A stretch of 39,096 bases of DNA from assembly GCA_013373545.1 (NCBI GenBank), contig JABXHQ010000060.1, positions 1 through 39,096 of the forward strand. The letters are read 5' to 3'. The notes under the pieces were generated by a model. The model was given only the letters and a program-made list of their open reading frames with translations. It did no database searches and was not told where the DNA came from. Shown piece after piece: positions 1 through 10,523 of this stretch. Origin of the DNA: Gammaproteobacteria bacterium (GTDB lineage: Bacteria; Pseudomonadota; Gammaproteobacteria; Enterobacterales; Kangiellaceae). A program made the position numbers and the translations under genes. Positions within the stretch are counted from its first letter, which is position 1. Every line of letters begins with the position of its first letter.

Positions 1-176
1 ACATTCTCTTCAACCAAAGGAGTTAACCCCGGTTCATAAATCGGAATAATGCCTTGCTTAAGGTTATCAACTCGCTGCTGGTCAACATCGACACACAAAA
101 CATCGTGACCAACCGAAGCTAGCACGGCGCCTTGCACCAACCCGACATAACCTATTCCAAATACCGTAACTTTCAT
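1..176 (-). CDS. ugd: UDP-glucose 6-dehydrogenase, N-terminal part (runs off the window)
   Basis: Only the first 58 or so codons are in the window. The translation begins [20 protein letters not shown], the Rossmann-fold NAD-binding motif (GxGYVG) typical of the UDP-glucose/GDP-mannose dehydrogenase family. It continues with a conserved acidic strand (CVDVD) and IYEPGL, the segment seen in UDP-glucose dehydrogenases. The enzyme oxidises UDP-glucose to UDP-glucuronate in the cytoplasm. The ATG at 176 is preceded by GAGAG at suitable spacing. It lies 75 bases downstream of galU on the same strand, so the pair would make UDP-glucose and then UDP-glucuronate for surface polysaccharide. The remainder lies off the left edge, so a GDP-mannose dehydrogenase cannot be fully excluded. 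Confidence 0.85.
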   Translation of the reverse strand, partial: MKVTVFGIGYVGLVQGAVLASVGHDVLCVDVDQQRVDNLKQGIIPIYEPGLTPLVEEN

Positions 177-251
177 TGTTCACTCTCAATGTTTGTAGGG
201 TTGAACGTCACCCAGTTCCTGCGGCGCGTACAACAATAAATCACAGCTTTG

Positions 252-1151
252 CTAGGCGTCTGAGTTTAACTCTTTAAGAATCTTAGCAAACTGCTCACCT
301 ACTTCCTCATGATGCAGGCCATATTCAACAAAGGCTTTCATATAACCGAGCTTAGAGCCGCAATCATGCGACTTACCGGTCATCAAAAACGCTTCCACGG
401 TTTCTTTATCCAACAATGCCGCTATGGCATCGGTGAGCTGAATTTCATCACCGGCGCCTGGCGGTGTTGTTGCCAATAGCTGCCAAATCGCTTCCGAAAA
501 TACATAGCGACCCACCACCGACATATTCGACGGCGCTTGCTCACGTTTCGGTTTTTCAACAATTTGTTTAATATTGGCACATTCACCGGGCGCAAGCTCA
601 GCGCCAGCACAATCGACAATGCCATATTTTTCGACTTTTTCCATCGGCACCGGCTCCACCATAATTTGGTTATTGCCAGTGTTATTAAAGCGTTCAATCA
701 TCGCCGCCAAATTTTCTTGGCCCAAGTCAGATTGGTATTGGTCGATGATCACATCGGGCAGCACCACCACAAATGGGTTCTCACCGACGACCGGTTTGGC
801 CGTTAAAACGGCATGACCTAAACCTTTCGCCACGCCTTGACGCACATGCATTATAGTGACATCTTTTGGGCAAATCGACTGGATTTCATCCAACAACTGG
901 CGCTTAACCCGCTTTTCCAAAGTGGTTTCGAGTTCGAAAGACGTGTCAAAATGGTTTTCGATGGCGTTTTTCGAAGAATGGGTCACTAGTACAATTTCTG
1001 TGATCCCGGCCGCCGCGCACTCATTAACAATGTACTGGATCAGTGGCTTATCCACGATCGGCAACATCTCTTTCGGGATGGCTTTTGTCGCCGGCAGCAT
1101 ACGCGTTCCAAGACCCGCTACTGGCACTACCGCTTTGGTTACTTTTCTCAC
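252..1151 (-). CDS. galU: UTP--glucose-1-phosphate uridylyltransferase
   Basis: The 299-residue product matches the usual GalU length. It makes UDP-glucose from UTP and glucose 1-phosphate in the cytoplasm. The nucleotidyltransferase signature is at residues 9-30 ([19 protein letters not shown]). The conserved VEKP segment (around residue 197) and the C-terminal [11 protein letters not shown] region are also typical of GalU. Translation starts at GTG (1151), with GGAAG eight bases upstream; no ATG fits better. It is followed by ugd on the same strand. UDP-glucose is a general precursor, so this gene supports the polysaccharide locus without being specific to it. The family assignment is very secure. 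Confidence 0.97.
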   Translation of the reverse strand: MRKVTKAVVPVAGLGTRMLPATKAIPKEMLPIVDKPLIQYIVNECAAAGITEIVLVTHSSKNAIENHFDTSFELETTLEKRVKRQLLDEIQSICPKDVTIMHVRQGVAKGLGHAVLTAKPVVGENPFVVVLPDVIIDQYQSDLGQENLAAMIERFNNTGNNQIMVEPVPMEKVEKYGIVDCAGAELAPGECANIKQIVEKPKREQAPSNMSVVGRYVFSEAIWQLLATTPPGAGDEIQLTDAIAALLDKETVEAFLMTGKSHDCGSKLGYMKAFVEYGLHHEEVGEQFAKILKELNSDA

Positions 1152-1267
1152 AGTTTCGCTTCCGTAAAAACTAAAGGTGGGATCTTAAAGGAGATTCTAA
1201 AATAAATAAAGGATTCAAGCCTGACAACCGCCAACCACTCACGGGTAAACTACTTCAGTCATCACTG

Positions 1268-3076
1268 TCACTGCAAAGTTAAGCTCCAAAAAGCAGGTAC
1301 CAAAGAGAGTGTTATCGCCGCAACTAAAACACTGAGGGGAAAACCAAACTTCAAGTAGTCAGCAAAGCGATAGCCACCAGCGGAATACACCATCAAATTG
1401 GTCTGATAACCCATCGGAGAGAGAAAGCTAGCGGAGGCGGCAATCATAATCACGATTGCGTAAGGAATTAAATTATAGCCCAAAGAATCAACAATACCGG
1501 CGACCAACGAAAATGAAATAACAGCGGCCGCGTTATTAGTGACCATTTCGGTCAATAACAAAGTAATCAAATAAACTGCCACCAGCAATGCAAATGGATT
1601 CTCACCAAAGATCGACAATACACTATTTGCCAGCAAGGTTGCTGCACCTGAATCGGTCAGCGCGCCTCCTATCCCAAAGGCAAGCCCAATGGTTAATAGA
1701 ACTTGCAGGTCGAGACTTTGTTTGGCGCGCTCGAAGGTCACGCAGCGACTAAGAATAACGATTGCAGCGGCAATCATCGCGGCAATAACAACCGGTAAAA
1801 TATTAAAACTTGCTAAAGCGACCATCGATCCAATGGCCAGCCAGCACCACGGTGCTTTACGGTTATTATCTAAACTCAACTCTTCAAGACCATTGACTAA
1901 AAGAAAGTCTCGAGAAAACCGGTGTTGCTCAGTAAAACTGCGGCGGGCCAACATTAATAATGTATCACCCGGCCGAATGACGATATCACCGGTTTTTTGG
2001 GCAACCCGCACGCCACTTCTGACTACCGCAATGACCGCCGCATTATAATGTTTGCGAAATTTGACTTGTTTAATCGTTTTACCAATAAAAGGATTATTGT
2101 TACCAATGACAGCTTCAACTAAACGCGCTTGACCAAAGCGCCGAGCTGCTGGCAGATCGGCCTCAGAAGGCTCATCACTACTCAGTTTAAAAACCTGCTC
2201 TTCCGCCAAAATAAGGCCGTCAATATCCAGCAACTCACTAATCGAGTTAACCAAACCGGAAAAAACCAAGCGATCACCCGCTTCTAAGATTGTGTTTGGA
2301 CCGACCGCAGCGAGGACTAAGTTTCCGCGCACCACTTCGATTAAGTACAAACCATGTAAGTGACGTAATCCCGCTTGCTCAATCGTCTGCCCAACAATTG
2401 CAGCTTGCTCTTGCACAATCATTTCAACACAATACTCGCGCGTATTACTGAGCGTTGACTGTGAAGACTCGCGCTTGGGTAGCAACCATTTCGACGCGAT
2501 CAGAATATAGATGAGTCCTGCTAAAGTAACCGGAATACCAATCAGGCTAATATCAAAAAAGCCGAGCTCACCAGCAAACGATGACTGCTGCACAAAGCCA
2601 AACACCAACAGGTTTGTGCTGGTTCCGATAAGGGTGCAAGTTCCCCCGAGGATTGCCGCGTAACTGATCGGCAACAAAAACTGGCTTGGCTGTTTACCAA
2701 GCTTCTTGCTCCAGCGGTTCACTTCTGGAATAAGTGCGGCCACGATAGGTGTATTGTTTAGCAAAGAGCTAAGAATGGAAGTTGGGAAAGTAAACTTAAA
2801 CAATGATATTCGGTCGGAAACTTTTCCCGACGACACCCAGTTCATTAGCGGCTTCAGCGCTTGCGTCTCACGAATTCCTGCTGCCACTATATACAAACAA
2901 GCGATGGTAATAAGTCCAGGATTGGAAAACCCGGCTAATGCCGTTGTCACATCAACGCTTTGGGTTAATAGTAATAGCAGCAAACCTCCTGCGAAAATTA
3001 ATTCCGGTGGTTTTCGACTCAATAGCAACCCGGCAAAGCAAGCCGTTACCGTCGCGAGTACCCAATATTTTTCCAT
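1268..3076 (-). CDS. SLC13/DASS-family permease with two RCK_C (TrkA-C) domains; candidate sulfate transporter
   Basis: This 602-residue integral membrane protein has hydrophobic helices in roughly residues 1-200 and 410-600. Between them lie two TrkA-C-like regulatory domains at about residues 215-275 and 315-378; the pattern of GDRLVFSG and GDTLLMLA endings is typical. Conserved transporter hairpin motifs are seen around NNTPIVAALIP and the C-terminal MVTNNAAAV and GYQTNLMVY segments. The family carries sulfate or dicarboxylates, usually with sodium. Members with this RCK_C layout are often found beside ATP sulfurylase/APS kinase genes in marine gammaproteobacteria, and here the gene directly follows sat-cysC on the same strand. 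Sulfate as substrate is inferred from that context only. A terminator hairpin separates the two genes, so transcription may be independent. No strong ribosome binding site precedes the ATG. Confidence 0.85.
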   Translation of the reverse strand: MEKYWVLATVTACFAGLLLSRKPPELIFAGGLLLLLLTQSVDVTTALAGFSNPGLITIACLYIVAAGIRETQALKPLMNWVSSGKVSDRISLFKFTFPTSILSSLLNNTPIVAALIPEVNRWSKKLGKQPSQFLLPISYAAILGGTCTLIGTSTNLLVFGFVQQSSFAGELGFFDISLIGIPVTLAGLIYILIASKWLLPKRESSQSTLSNTREYCVEMIVQEQAAIVGQTIEQAGLRHLHGLYLIEVVRGNLVLAAVGPNTILEAGDRLVFSGLVNSISELLDIDGLILAEEQVFKLSSDEPSEADLPAARRFGQARLVEAVIGNNNPFIGKTIKQVKFRKHYNAAVIAVVRSGVRVAQKTGDIVIRPGDTLLMLARRSFTEQHRFSRDFLLVNGLEELSLDNNRKAPWCWLAIGSMVALASFNILPVVIAAMIAAAIVILSRCVTFERAKQSLDLQVLLTIGLAFGIGGALTDSGAATLLANSVLSIFGENPFALLVAVYLITLLLTEMVTNNAAAVISFSLVAGIVDSLGYNLIPYAIVIMIAASASFLSPMGYQTNLMVYSAGGYRFADYLKFGFPLSVLVAAITLSLVPAFWSLTLQ

Positions 3077-3171
3077 AAGCTTTGTTACATACTCGATTAA
3101 GGAGCCCTGCTGCCGTAATTAAGGAAACCCATTACTGTGCATGGCGGGCAAATTATTTTCATCCCAAATGA

Positions 3172-3198
3172 AAAAAAGCCGAATAAATTCGGCTTTTT
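3172..3198 (-). terminator. Rho-independent terminator downstream of sat-cysC
   Basis: Reading on the minus strand, AAAAAGCCGAAT pairs with ATTCGGCTTTTT across a very short loop and ends in a T run. It begins about 20 bases after the sat-cysC stop codon. The A/T flanks on both sides could let it work in either direction, but the minus-strand use is the relevant one. Confidence 0.85.
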
Positions 3199-3218
3199 CG
3201 TCAGGCGGACAAAGCGAC

Positions 3219-4931
3219 CTATTTAATGTAGCCCATGCTTTCGAGCTTCAATAATACTCGATGAGCGGCTTCGTCGGGCGTGCAGTCAACCGTATCGATA
3301 TAGAGTTCTGGATTTTCTGGCGCTTCATACGGATCGCTGATGCCAGTAAACTCCTTAATCTTGCCTTCACGCGCTAGAGCATAAAGCCCTTTACGATCAC
3401 GGCGCTCACATTCTTCAAGCGAAGTCGCCACGTGAACTTCAACAAAGCCACCTTGCTCTTCAATCATTTCACGCACTTCACGACGCGTTTGCTTGTACGG
3501 AGCAATCGGAGCGCAAATTGCGAAACCACCGTTTTTGGTAATTTCACTGGCGACGTATCCGATACGTAGGATGTTGATATTACGATGCTCTTTGCTAAAA
3601 CCTAATTCACTGGATAAGTGTTTGCGCACTAAATCGCCATCGAGTAATGTCACCGGACGGCCACCCATTTCTAATAACTTCACCATCAACGCATTGGCAA
3701 TGGTTGATTTACCGGCGCCGGAAAGCCCCGTAAAAAATACCGTGACACCTTGTTTATGACGCGGAGGTTTAGTCTTGCGCAGTTCTTCAACCACATCGGG
3801 ATAAGAGAACCAATCGGGAATTTCGAGACCTTCTTGTAAACGACGACGAACCTCAGTACCAGAAATGTTAAGAACCGTCATGCCCTCTTCAACATCATCA
3901 ATCGGCATGTATTCCGCTTTCTCTTTTACGTACACCATCATTTGGAACGGCACCATTTTAATGCCTAACTCTTCTTCATGTTGCTGTAACAACTCTTGCG
4001 CATCGTAAGGTCCGTAAAAGTCTTCGCCTTGCGAATTCTTACCGGGACCTGCATGGTCACGACCCACAATCAAATGGGTACAGCCATAGTTTTTACGAAT
4101 GATCGCGTGCCAAAGTGCTTCACGTGGGCCACCCATACGCATGGCCAAAGGCAACAAGCTCAGCATTGTGGTTTGCTCTGGGTACTGATTTAAAATGTGC
4201 TCATAGCAACGTACGCGGCTGTAATGATCAATGTCACCCGGTTTGGTCATACCGACTACCGGATGAATTAATAGGTTGGCTTCTTGTTCGCGCGCTGCAC
4301 GGAAAGTCAACTCTTGGTGCGCGCGGTGCATTGGATTACGGGTTTGAAACGCAACCACTTTGCGCCAGCCCCATTTCGAAAACTTGGTACGCAACTCTTC
4401 TGGAGTATCACGCAGTGCTTTATAGTCGTAGTGGTTTGGCAACTCAAGACCTAATAAGCGGCCACCTAGGTAAACCTCACCGGCTTTATGAAATAAGTAA
4501 TTAACCGCCGGGTGTGCTTCATCAGCTGCACCGTAAACTTTTTCCGCTTCTTCTTGTTTATTCGGAGTCCATTTGTCCGATAACTCTAATACGGCAATCA
4601 CCACACCTTCCGGATCGCGCAACAAGACTCGGTCACCAGCGGTTAAATCAGCAGCAAAGCTTTCGGCGACATCCAAGGTGATAGGCATTGGCCACAAGGT
4701 GCCATCGGCAAGGCGCATATTATCGAGTACTGACTGGTAGTCAGCCTGTGACATAAATCCGGTTAATGGTGAAAAGCCACCATTGAGTAGTAATTCGATA
4801 TCGCATAACTGACGATGTGTTAGATCCCAAGATTTATAGTTGCCGGCTTCGGCTTTCAACTCTTGCGCTTGCGATTCAGAGACGATGAGGTTAACGAGTT
4901 CACCGCCGTGGGGGGCATTCAAATTGGACAT
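3219..4931 (-). CDS. sat-cysC: Bifunctional ATP sulfurylase / APS kinase (PAPS synthetase)
   Basis: The N-terminal ~390 residues are ATP sulfurylase (sulfate + ATP to APS). They carry QTRNPMHRAHQ, the QxRNP and HxxH nucleotide-binding motifs, and GRDHAGPG. The C-terminal ~180 residues are APS kinase (APS to PAPS), with P-loop FTGLSGAGKST. This Sat-then-kinase fusion makes PAPS, which is both the intermediate for sulfate reduction and the universal sulfate donor for sulfotransferases. The reading frame extends upstream to an ATG at 4946. I chose the ATG at 4931 because AAGGA lies at correct spacing before it and not before the upstream one; this gives 570 residues. Two sulfotransferases in the polysaccharide operon 19-26 kb away are the likely local consumers. 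The identification is very secure. Confidence 0.96.
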   Translation of the reverse strand: MSNLNAPHGGELVNLIVSESQAQELKAEAGNYKSWDLTHRQLCDIELLLNGGFSPLTGFMSQADYQSVLDNMRLADGTLWPMPITLDVAESFAADLTAGDRVLLRDPEGVVIAVLELSDKWTPNKQEEAEKVYGAADEAHPAVNYLFHKAGEVYLGGRLLGLELPNHYDYKALRDTPEELRTKFSKWGWRKVVAFQTRNPMHRAHQELTFRAAREQEANLLIHPVVGMTKPGDIDHYSRVRCYEHILNQYPEQTTMLSLLPLAMRMGGPREALWHAIIRKNYGCTHLIVGRDHAGPGKNSQGEDFYGPYDAQELLQQHEEELGIKMVPFQMMVYVKEKAEYMPIDDVEEGMTVLNISGTEVRRRLQEGLEIPDWFSYPDVVEELRKTKPPRHKQGVTVFFTGLSGAGKSTIANALMVKLLEMGGRPVTLLDGDLVRKHLSSELGFSKEHRNINILRIGYVASEITKNGGFAICAPIAPYKQTRREVREMIEEQGGFVEVHVATSLEECERRDRKGLYALAREGKIKEFTGISDPYEAPENPELYIDTVDCTPDEAAHRVLLKLESMGYIK

Positions 4932-4982
4932 TGATTGTTCCTTCATTCTTCAATGTGTGACTGACTGGATAAAACGTGCGCG

Positions 4983-5010
4983 ATTCTAACACACAAACAG
5001 CCCATCTAAA
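4983..5010 (-). promoter_or_regulatory. Predicted sigma70-type promoter of sat-cysC
   Basis: On the minus strand, TTTAGA (5005-5010) and TAGAAT (4983-4988) are separated by 16 bases. They lie about 50 bases upstream of the chosen sat-cysC start. The -10 matches the consensus at five of six positions; the -35 is weaker. Prediction from sequence only. Confidence 0.4.
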
Positions 5011-5048
5011 ACACGATTACTTAAGAATATTGATATCAAAAACGATTA

Positions 5049-7277
5049 TTAGAAGCTCAGCTTAAACCGCTCCGGCTGCAGGCAGACTCGGTCACTACAG
5101 GCTTGTAACGGTAACTCAATCCGTGTGCTTGCCGCGACCTCAGGACGTTTAATGACGATGGCAAAGCGGCCTTCAAAAACGCTCAGCGGCTGCGGCTCAA
5201 AACCGAGCTGTACTAATTGCGCTGGCGGGTACTCGATTTGATAACCCGCGGGGACCGCAACTGCCGTTGGGATCAGGTAGTCGTGCCGCGGTGTATTTGA
5301 GTTGATATGCCACCCAGAGGCAAGGTTTACAGTAACTTTCAACTCGCGACACTGCTCGGCAACCACCTTTTGGCAGTGAGTATAAAAATAGCCCTTGCCC
5401 TGAGCAAAATAGCGATAGTGATCGGTTGTCCCGAGTTCGACTTGCCAGAGTGCTGTTAACAGAGTCAAATGGCTTTGGGGTTGCCTCGCTGCGCGCAGGG
5501 ATAAGTTTTCGAGTAGCTTTGCATAACGTGACTTTGGTGACTTAATGACGCCTCGGCGATGCAACCCCTCCGCGACTTTTAGAAACACAGCGACCGGCGG
5601 GGTAATTTCGTCATCGTGCAGACGGGCTGTCGACAAGCCATCCTTAAGCGGGTAGCTATCAAACACCTTGCTTTCACTGATGAAAAACTTATCCGCCGCT
5701 TGAAACAGCAAGGTAGCTCGCTCGAGCCAAATAGTATTTTGCGTGTGATCAAACAGATCTAGGTAGCCTTGAGCTAGCAGCACATAGTCTTCTAAATAAA
5801 TAAACTCTAACGCAGCATTAGAGCGAGCTAAGGTTTGCTCGCGACTATCAAAGCGATGCCACATCGCTTCGCCTACGGTTAGCGCGTAGCGCAAAGGTTG
5901 GTCGTTATCGGATAGCGCACCTGCACGAGCTAAAGCACTAATCGCGGCGCCATTCCAGCCGGTTAATAGCTTATCATCACGATGCAGCGGTGCACGATCG
6001 CGGCGAATTTTCCGTAACTGCTTGAGCGTCGTCTGAGTATCTTGATCAACATTATCAGATGCAAGCGTCAATAAAATCCGGCCATTGACCGGGGTTCGCT
6101 GAAAACCATTTGGCAGCGGCGCGAGTGACTTGATTTCTTGTTCGGTAAATAAATGATAACCACCCTCAACGCCGTTTAATTCGGCATCAAACGCCGCTGC
6201 GAAGCCCATATCTTGTCTAGCAAATTGAGTGAGTAAATGAGTGACTGTTTCATCAATGACCGGCAATAATTTAGCTTCATATTGCAACTGATAAAGCCGT
6301 TCCAAAGCGATTATGATTTGCGACTGGTTGTACAGCATCTTCTCAAAATGCGGCACTTGCCAAGCGTTATCAACCGTATAGCGATGAAAACCACCCTCGA
6401 TATGATCCCGCAATCCGTGCTCAAGCATACCGTCGACCAGCTTGGCAGCTGCCTCTGTTGCCTGTGGTACTTCGGCTCGATACTGAATATCAGTTAAAAA
6501 ATTGAGTAGCGCATCATTGGGGAATTTCACCGCTGCCGTTAACCCTCCGTGCTGCTTATCGAGATGTCGTGCGACTTGAGAAAAAACCTCAGGAATATTC
6601 CAGTCCATCGGCTGACCTTGCGGCAAGGTTTCATTCTCAAGTGCCGCAACCAGCATCTGACCTGTGGATAACAAATAGCTCGGATTACTTTGCCACAGCT
6701 TATCTAAACCGGTTAAGGCTTTTGCTAATTTATCCTTTTTGACATAGCTATCAATAAACACGGGAATGCCATCGGCATTAATAACCACGGTGATCGGCCA
6801 ACCGGCACTACCCTGCGCAATTTCGAGCAGTGATTTATAATAAAAATCAACATTCGGCAACTCTTCGCGATCGACTTTTATCGCGATAAAATTCTCATTA
6901 ATGATCTTCGCAATGGCTTCATCGTCAAAGCTTTCTCGCGCCATTACATGGCACCAATGACAAGTCGAGTAACCAATGGATAAAAAAATTAATTGGTTAT
7001 CGCGTTTCGCCTTTGCCAACACATCCTCTCGCCATGGCTTCCAATTCACTGGCTGAAATGCGTGTTGTAGCAAATAAGGAGAGCGACTTGCGATCAGCTC
7101 ATTCAGGTAAAGTTTGTTCGCTTTGGCAAACTTAAGCTTGCTCTGTGTCACTTGCTCAATCCATTTGGGAAAAAGCTCCTGCTCATCTTGCGTAAGAAAA
7201 GGCGGCGCGGTAAACGACTGCGCCGTAACAGAACCAGCGGCCAACATGAAGATCAGCCGCAACAACCATTGCATCAT
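5049..7277 (-). CDS. Exported DUF255 thioredoxin-fold protein (YyaL/SSP411-like) with DsbD-N-like C-terminal domain
   Basis: The 742-residue product starts with a signal peptide (about residues 1-20, cleavage after SVTAQ). Residues ~60-200 are the DUF255/thioredoxin-like domain: [11 protein letters not shown], then STCHWCHVM with the CxxC pair near residue 106, then [10 protein letters not shown]. The middle is the helical (alpha/alpha toroid) part known from YyaL/spermatogenesis-associated protein 20 relatives ([20 protein letters not shown]). The last ~110 residues resemble the N-terminal domain of DsbD, including the cysteine pair CSDRVC. Most DUF255 proteins are cytoplasmic and lack such a tail, so export plus the DsbD-like module suggests a periplasmic thiol-redox role. 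The start codon overlaps the stop of the upstream FG-GAP gene by one base (TAATG), implying translational coupling. The substrate is unknown. Confidence 0.85.
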   Translation of the reverse strand: MMQWLLRLIFMLAAGSVTAQSFTAPPFLTQDEQELFPKWIEQVTQSKLKFAKANKLYLNELIASRSPYLLQHAFQPVNWKPWREDVLAKAKRDNQLIFLSIGYSTCHWCHVMARESFDDEAIAKIINENFIAIKVDREELPNVDFYYKSLLEIAQGSAGWPITVVINADGIPVFIDSYVKKDKLAKALTGLDKLWQSNPSYLLSTGQMLVAALENETLPQGQPMDWNIPEVFSQVARHLDKQHGGLTAAVKFPNDALLNFLTDIQYRAEVPQATEAAAKLVDGMLEHGLRDHIEGGFHRYTVDNAWQVPHFEKMLYNQSQIIIALERLYQLQYEAKLLPVIDETVTHLLTQFARQDMGFAAAFDAELNGVEGGYHLFTEQEIKSLAPLPNGFQRTPVNGRILLTLASDNVDQDTQTTLKQLRKIRRDRAPLHRDDKLLTGWNGAAISALARAGALSDNDQPLRYALTVGEAMWHRFDSREQTLARSNAALEFIYLEDYVLLAQGYLDLFDHTQNTIWLERATLLFQAADKFFISESKVFDSYPLKDGLSTARLHDDEITPPVAVFLKVAEGLHRRGVIKSPKSRYAKLLENLSLRAARQPQSHLTLLTALWQVELGTTDHYRYFAQGKGYFYTHCQKVVAEQCRELKVTVNLASGWHINSNTPRHDYLIPTAVAVPAGYQIEYPPAQLVQLGFEPQPLSVFEGRFAIVIKRPEVAASTRIELPLQACSDRVCLQPERFKLSF

Positions 7278-10200
7278 TACTTTTTAGCTACCTTAGTCGC
7301 CGTTTTACTCTGCTCAATAACGACTGAGCTATTGGCTTTTATCTCGGAATGGATACTGCGCTCTCCATTTGGCCAAAGCACTTCCAGTTTGCTAATTTCA
7401 GAAAAGCCGAGCCCAAAATGTTGCTGTTTTGGATGCACGGACAGATATCCAGTAGTGCCGTGTACTTCGCGCCATAACACCTCTCCACTTTGCGTGTGTA
7501 ATAGCAAAGTAGCACCAATAGCATCACGGTTAACGCCCTTGGCAACATCTCCCACTAACTTAACTTTAATCCACTTATTTTCTTGTCGTGATAAGTTGTT
7601 TCGATAAAAGTTCGCTTTCTCATGAAAGTTGTTCAATGCCACATCTAAATCACCGTCATTATCAAAATCAAGATAAGCTGCACTGCGTGAGTTGCCGAGT
7701 AAATCAAGACCCGATGTTTTTGAGCTGTTAATTAACCGACCATTCTGATTTACAAAAAATACATTCGACTCTTTCTCTGAAACCGGCATTAATATATCTT
7801 TCATGGCTTTGTCATTCGGATCTTGATAGTACGGGTTGCGACTGGAATAAATATTAAACTCATTCATACCGTTGGTAACATACAAGTCATTGTCACCATC
7901 ATTATCGAAATCAAAGAAGTCGGCATCCCAAGACCAGCCGGTTGAAGAATACCCGCGTCCTACTGCCTCACTTAATGAGTAAACCAGCTCACCCTTGCTA
8001 TTGCTACCGGATAAAAATAAGTCATTCGCTTCAACCACCCGCATGTTTGCTAGTTTATCGGCGTTAAACTTCATGGTTGTATCTTCATTGGGTAGAACAT
8101 ACTTTTCATCTTTATTCATGGTGACGATATTGGAAATGTAAATATCCGGGTACAAATCAGCGTTTAAGTCGGCTATGCCTATATTCATCGTATAAGACGG
8201 TTTATCGGTGCCTATCTGCGCGGAGACGTCGTTAAATTTCATATTACCCATATTTTGAAGATAAGCATTCACACCGAAATCGTTGCCCACAATAATGTCT
8301 TGCAGGCCATCACGATTAAAGTCGGTATGACCGGTAGCTTGTGTCCAACCAGTATTATCCGTTCCACTTCCCGCGGTAACATTTTTAAACTTAAAGCCGC
8401 CCATGTTTTTAAACAATTGGTTGGGTAATCCGTTGTCATTACGTCTTTTTAATGTTGGCAAAACACCTTTGGTGTAATGACCGAAATAGGTAATATAAAG
8501 ATCCAATAGGCCATCATTATCAAAATCGGCAACCGTTGCTGGACCACCGATTAAGCCATCTCCACCCAGTGCAGCAGAATCTGTTACATCTTTAAAACTT
8601 TCACCATTAACATTTTGATAAACCCGATGCTTATCATTAACATAAGTAATAACCAAATCTTGCCAGCCATCATTATTTAAGTCAGCAATAATCGGTTGAC
8701 GAACCTCACCAGGTAACCCATCTTCTTCCCGTATCCATGCCAACCCTGATTTTTTGGTGACATCCTCAAATTTTTCACCATTGCGATTCATAAACAATTG
8801 ATTGCCGCGACCGCTCAAAATTAATAGATCGACAAAGCCATCATTGTTAATATCTTCTGCAGCTATACCACTACCGCCAAATGCAGGTGGAATGGTGATT
8901 ACACCAACATCGTTCGACTTTTTAAGGTAACTGCGTAATAACCGATTTAACCAGTCTGCTGTCCGATGTTCAGTATCGACACCCACCAACATAGTTACAT
9001 CGCTAAACAATTTATCTTTACTTTGCGCCTGCGCAATAATTTCTTTTGCCGAAGCAATCATATTTGATTTTATCTGTTCCGGCGTTGTTTTAACGTGCTT
9101 ATTTATTTTACTTTGAATAAGTTTAAGAGCATCGACATACAAAGTTTGAGTGAGTCGCTCCTCACCACGCTGCTTACCTAAATCACCCGCCATACGTAAG
9201 CTCAACACACCGAACTGCGCAATATTCTCAACAATTAACTCAAGAGCAAATGGGTCTGGCTGGCGCTGTGCACTAAATTTAGGATCATTAATTACATACT
9301 CAAGGTAGCGCCAGTGAATCCCACTATCTCGAAAAGAATCCATATCATAAGCTTCAAGCATTACTTGCTCTTCACGCGGCAAGTTATGAAAGAAAACAGC
9401 ATCTTCATATTCATTAATTCGATGCGGAATAAATACCGCCATCAGTTCATTAACATCGCTCTCTTGAATCACACTGTGTCCGTTCTTAATGGCGATTTTC
9501 TCTGAGCCTTTATAAATATCATATGCAAATTGAATCAGCGTTCGTTCGAACAAACTTTTAAACTCAGCACCCTCTTGCTCGCCTTGCGGCCAAGTTAAAC
9601 GCGCATAGTAAACCTGTAGATTACGCACAAAAAGCTGGTTAGCAATATTATTATACGCTTTATATGAGGCGACTTTTTGATTGATAACTTTACGAATAAA
9701 GTCTAATGAGACTGTTGTATTTTCAGCCAATTGCACTGGCTTTGGCGCGCTAAACTGGTGTTTAGTTAACGCCGACCAAGTTTCATTGAAAATGTTTAAC
9801 GAAACTTCATATTCATTATTGGCACGGGCCTGGGAGTCAGCAATTTTCAGAACCGATAAACTCAATAGATCGAGGCTCTCTTTAAACTCTCGAATCGCTT
9901 CATCAGTTAAAGGAAGCAGCTCTAAGTCACTGCCCAACATAACATCTTGCTGAACAGCTAAGATTGCCCGTAGCGCATACGCAACGGTTGAGTATTGGCG
10001 TTTATCATCTTTGTTGATTCGAATCTCTCGATCACCAGGAAAACTGACAGTCCAATGCTCATCTTTCCCTTGAGTATATTTAAAATATTTAAAGACAGCT
10101 TTCACTAAAGTTGTTTTATCAACTGACTCAGCTCCAGATGCTTTTGCTAACTCGGTGGCTGTTTGCCAAATACCCAGCGCCCACTCTTTTTGTAGTAAGT

Positions 10201-10423
10201 TTTTGTTGAAACGGGCAGCACTTGAAAGCGGAGTACCAAACATAAAATTTTCAAGGCGCGAAGCCGTTGCGTAGCATTTGGGATCACGGTTTTTTTCCAG
10301 TTCCTTAATTTCATTTATGATGTCGTCGATCGGCTTTTCTGCGGCGTTAAGTGCAGTGACGCCAAAACTGCAGCATATTGCGAGTAAAAGCTCTGGCAAG
10401 TGACGTTTAAAGCTCATATTCAT
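7277..10423 (-). CDS. Exported FG-GAP/VCBS beta-propeller protein with ASPIC/UnbV domain
   Basis: The product has 1048 residues. A signal peptide ([17 protein letters not shown]) is followed by ~480 residues of unrecognised, mostly helical sequence. From about residue 515 there are at least seven FG-GAP/VCBS blades with calcium-binding loops: [54 protein letters not shown] and DFDNDGDLD. Residues ~955-1032 form an ASPIC/UnbV domain (AIGATLLL... LEVLWPNG), the CRTAC1-like arrangement. Location is periplasm or cell surface; the family's molecular function is poorly known. A second in-frame ATG at 10417 has better spacing from GGGGA than the one at 10423 and may be the true start. It is coupled to the downstream DUF255 gene by a TAATG overlap, so the two products probably work together. 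Confidence 0.85.
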   Translation of the reverse strand: MNMSFKRHLPELLLAICCSFGVTALNAAEKPIDDIINEIKELEKNRDPKCYATASRLENFMFGTPLSSAARFNKNLLQKEWALGIWQTATELAKASGAESVDKTTLVKAVFKYFKYTQGKDEHWTVSFPGDREIRINKDDKRQYSTVAYALRAILAVQQDVMLGSDLELLPLTDEAIREFKESLDLLSLSVLKIADSQARANNEYEVSLNIFNETWSALTKHQFSAPKPVQLAENTTVSLDFIRKVINQKVASYKAYNNIANQLFVRNLQVYYARLTWPQGEQEGAEFKSLFERTLIQFAYDIYKGSEKIAIKNGHSVIQESDVNELMAVFIPHRINEYEDAVFFHNLPREEQVMLEAYDMDSFRDSGIHWRYLEYVINDPKFSAQRQPDPFALELIVENIAQFGVLSLRMAGDLGKQRGEERLTQTLYVDALKLIQSKINKHVKTTPEQIKSNMIASAKEIIAQAQSKDKLFSDVTMLVGVDTEHRTADWLNRLLRSYLKKSNDVGVITIPPAFGGSGIAAEDINNDGFVDLLILSGRGNQLFMNRNGEKFEDVTKKSGLAWIREEDGLPGEVRQPIIADLNNDGWQDLVITYVNDKHRVYQNVNGESFKDVTDSAALGGDGLIGGPATVADFDNDGLLDLYITYFGHYTKGVLPTLKRRNDNGLPNQLFKNMGGFKFKNVTAGSGTDNTGWTQATGHTDFNRDGLQDIIVGNDFGVNAYLQNMGNMKFNDVSAQIGTDKPSYTMNIGIADLNADLYPDIYISNIVTMNKDEKYVLPNEDTTMKFNADKLANMRVVEANDLFLSGSNSKGELVYSLSEAVGRGYSSTGWSWDADFFDFDNDGDNDLYVTNGMNEFNIYSSRNPYYQDPNDKAMKDILMPVSEKESNVFFVNQNGRLINSSKTSGLDLLGNSRSAAYLDFDNDGDLDVALNNFHEKANFYRNNLSRQENKWIKVKLVGDVAKGVNRDAIGATLLLHTQSGEVLWREVHGTTGYLSVHPKQQHFGLGFSEISKLEVLWPNGERSIHSEIKANSSVVIEQSKTATKVAKK

Positions 10424-10441
10424 TCCCCAAATAAAGATCGT

Positions 10442-10468
10442 AAAAAAGCACTCGGTTATGAGTGCTTT
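10442..10468 (-). terminator. Rho-independent terminator after the giant surface-protein gene
   Basis: Minus-strand AAAGCACTC and GAGTGCTTT form a perfect 9-bp stem around a 6-base loop, ending in a run of six T. It lies ~56 bases after the stop of the 2393-residue gene. It is only about 20 bases ahead of the FG-GAP gene's start codon, so it may also act as an attenuator for that gene. Confidence 0.8.
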
Positions 10469-10523
10469 GAAAGATACACCGGTTTGTTTTAATCCAATCA
10501 GGTTAACTTCAATCCATTATTGG

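Noticed and set aside
4115..4504. 129-codon plus-strand frame opposite sat-cysC
   Set aside because: Antisense to the highly conserved ATP sulfurylase core, with no recognisable domain or ribosome binding site.
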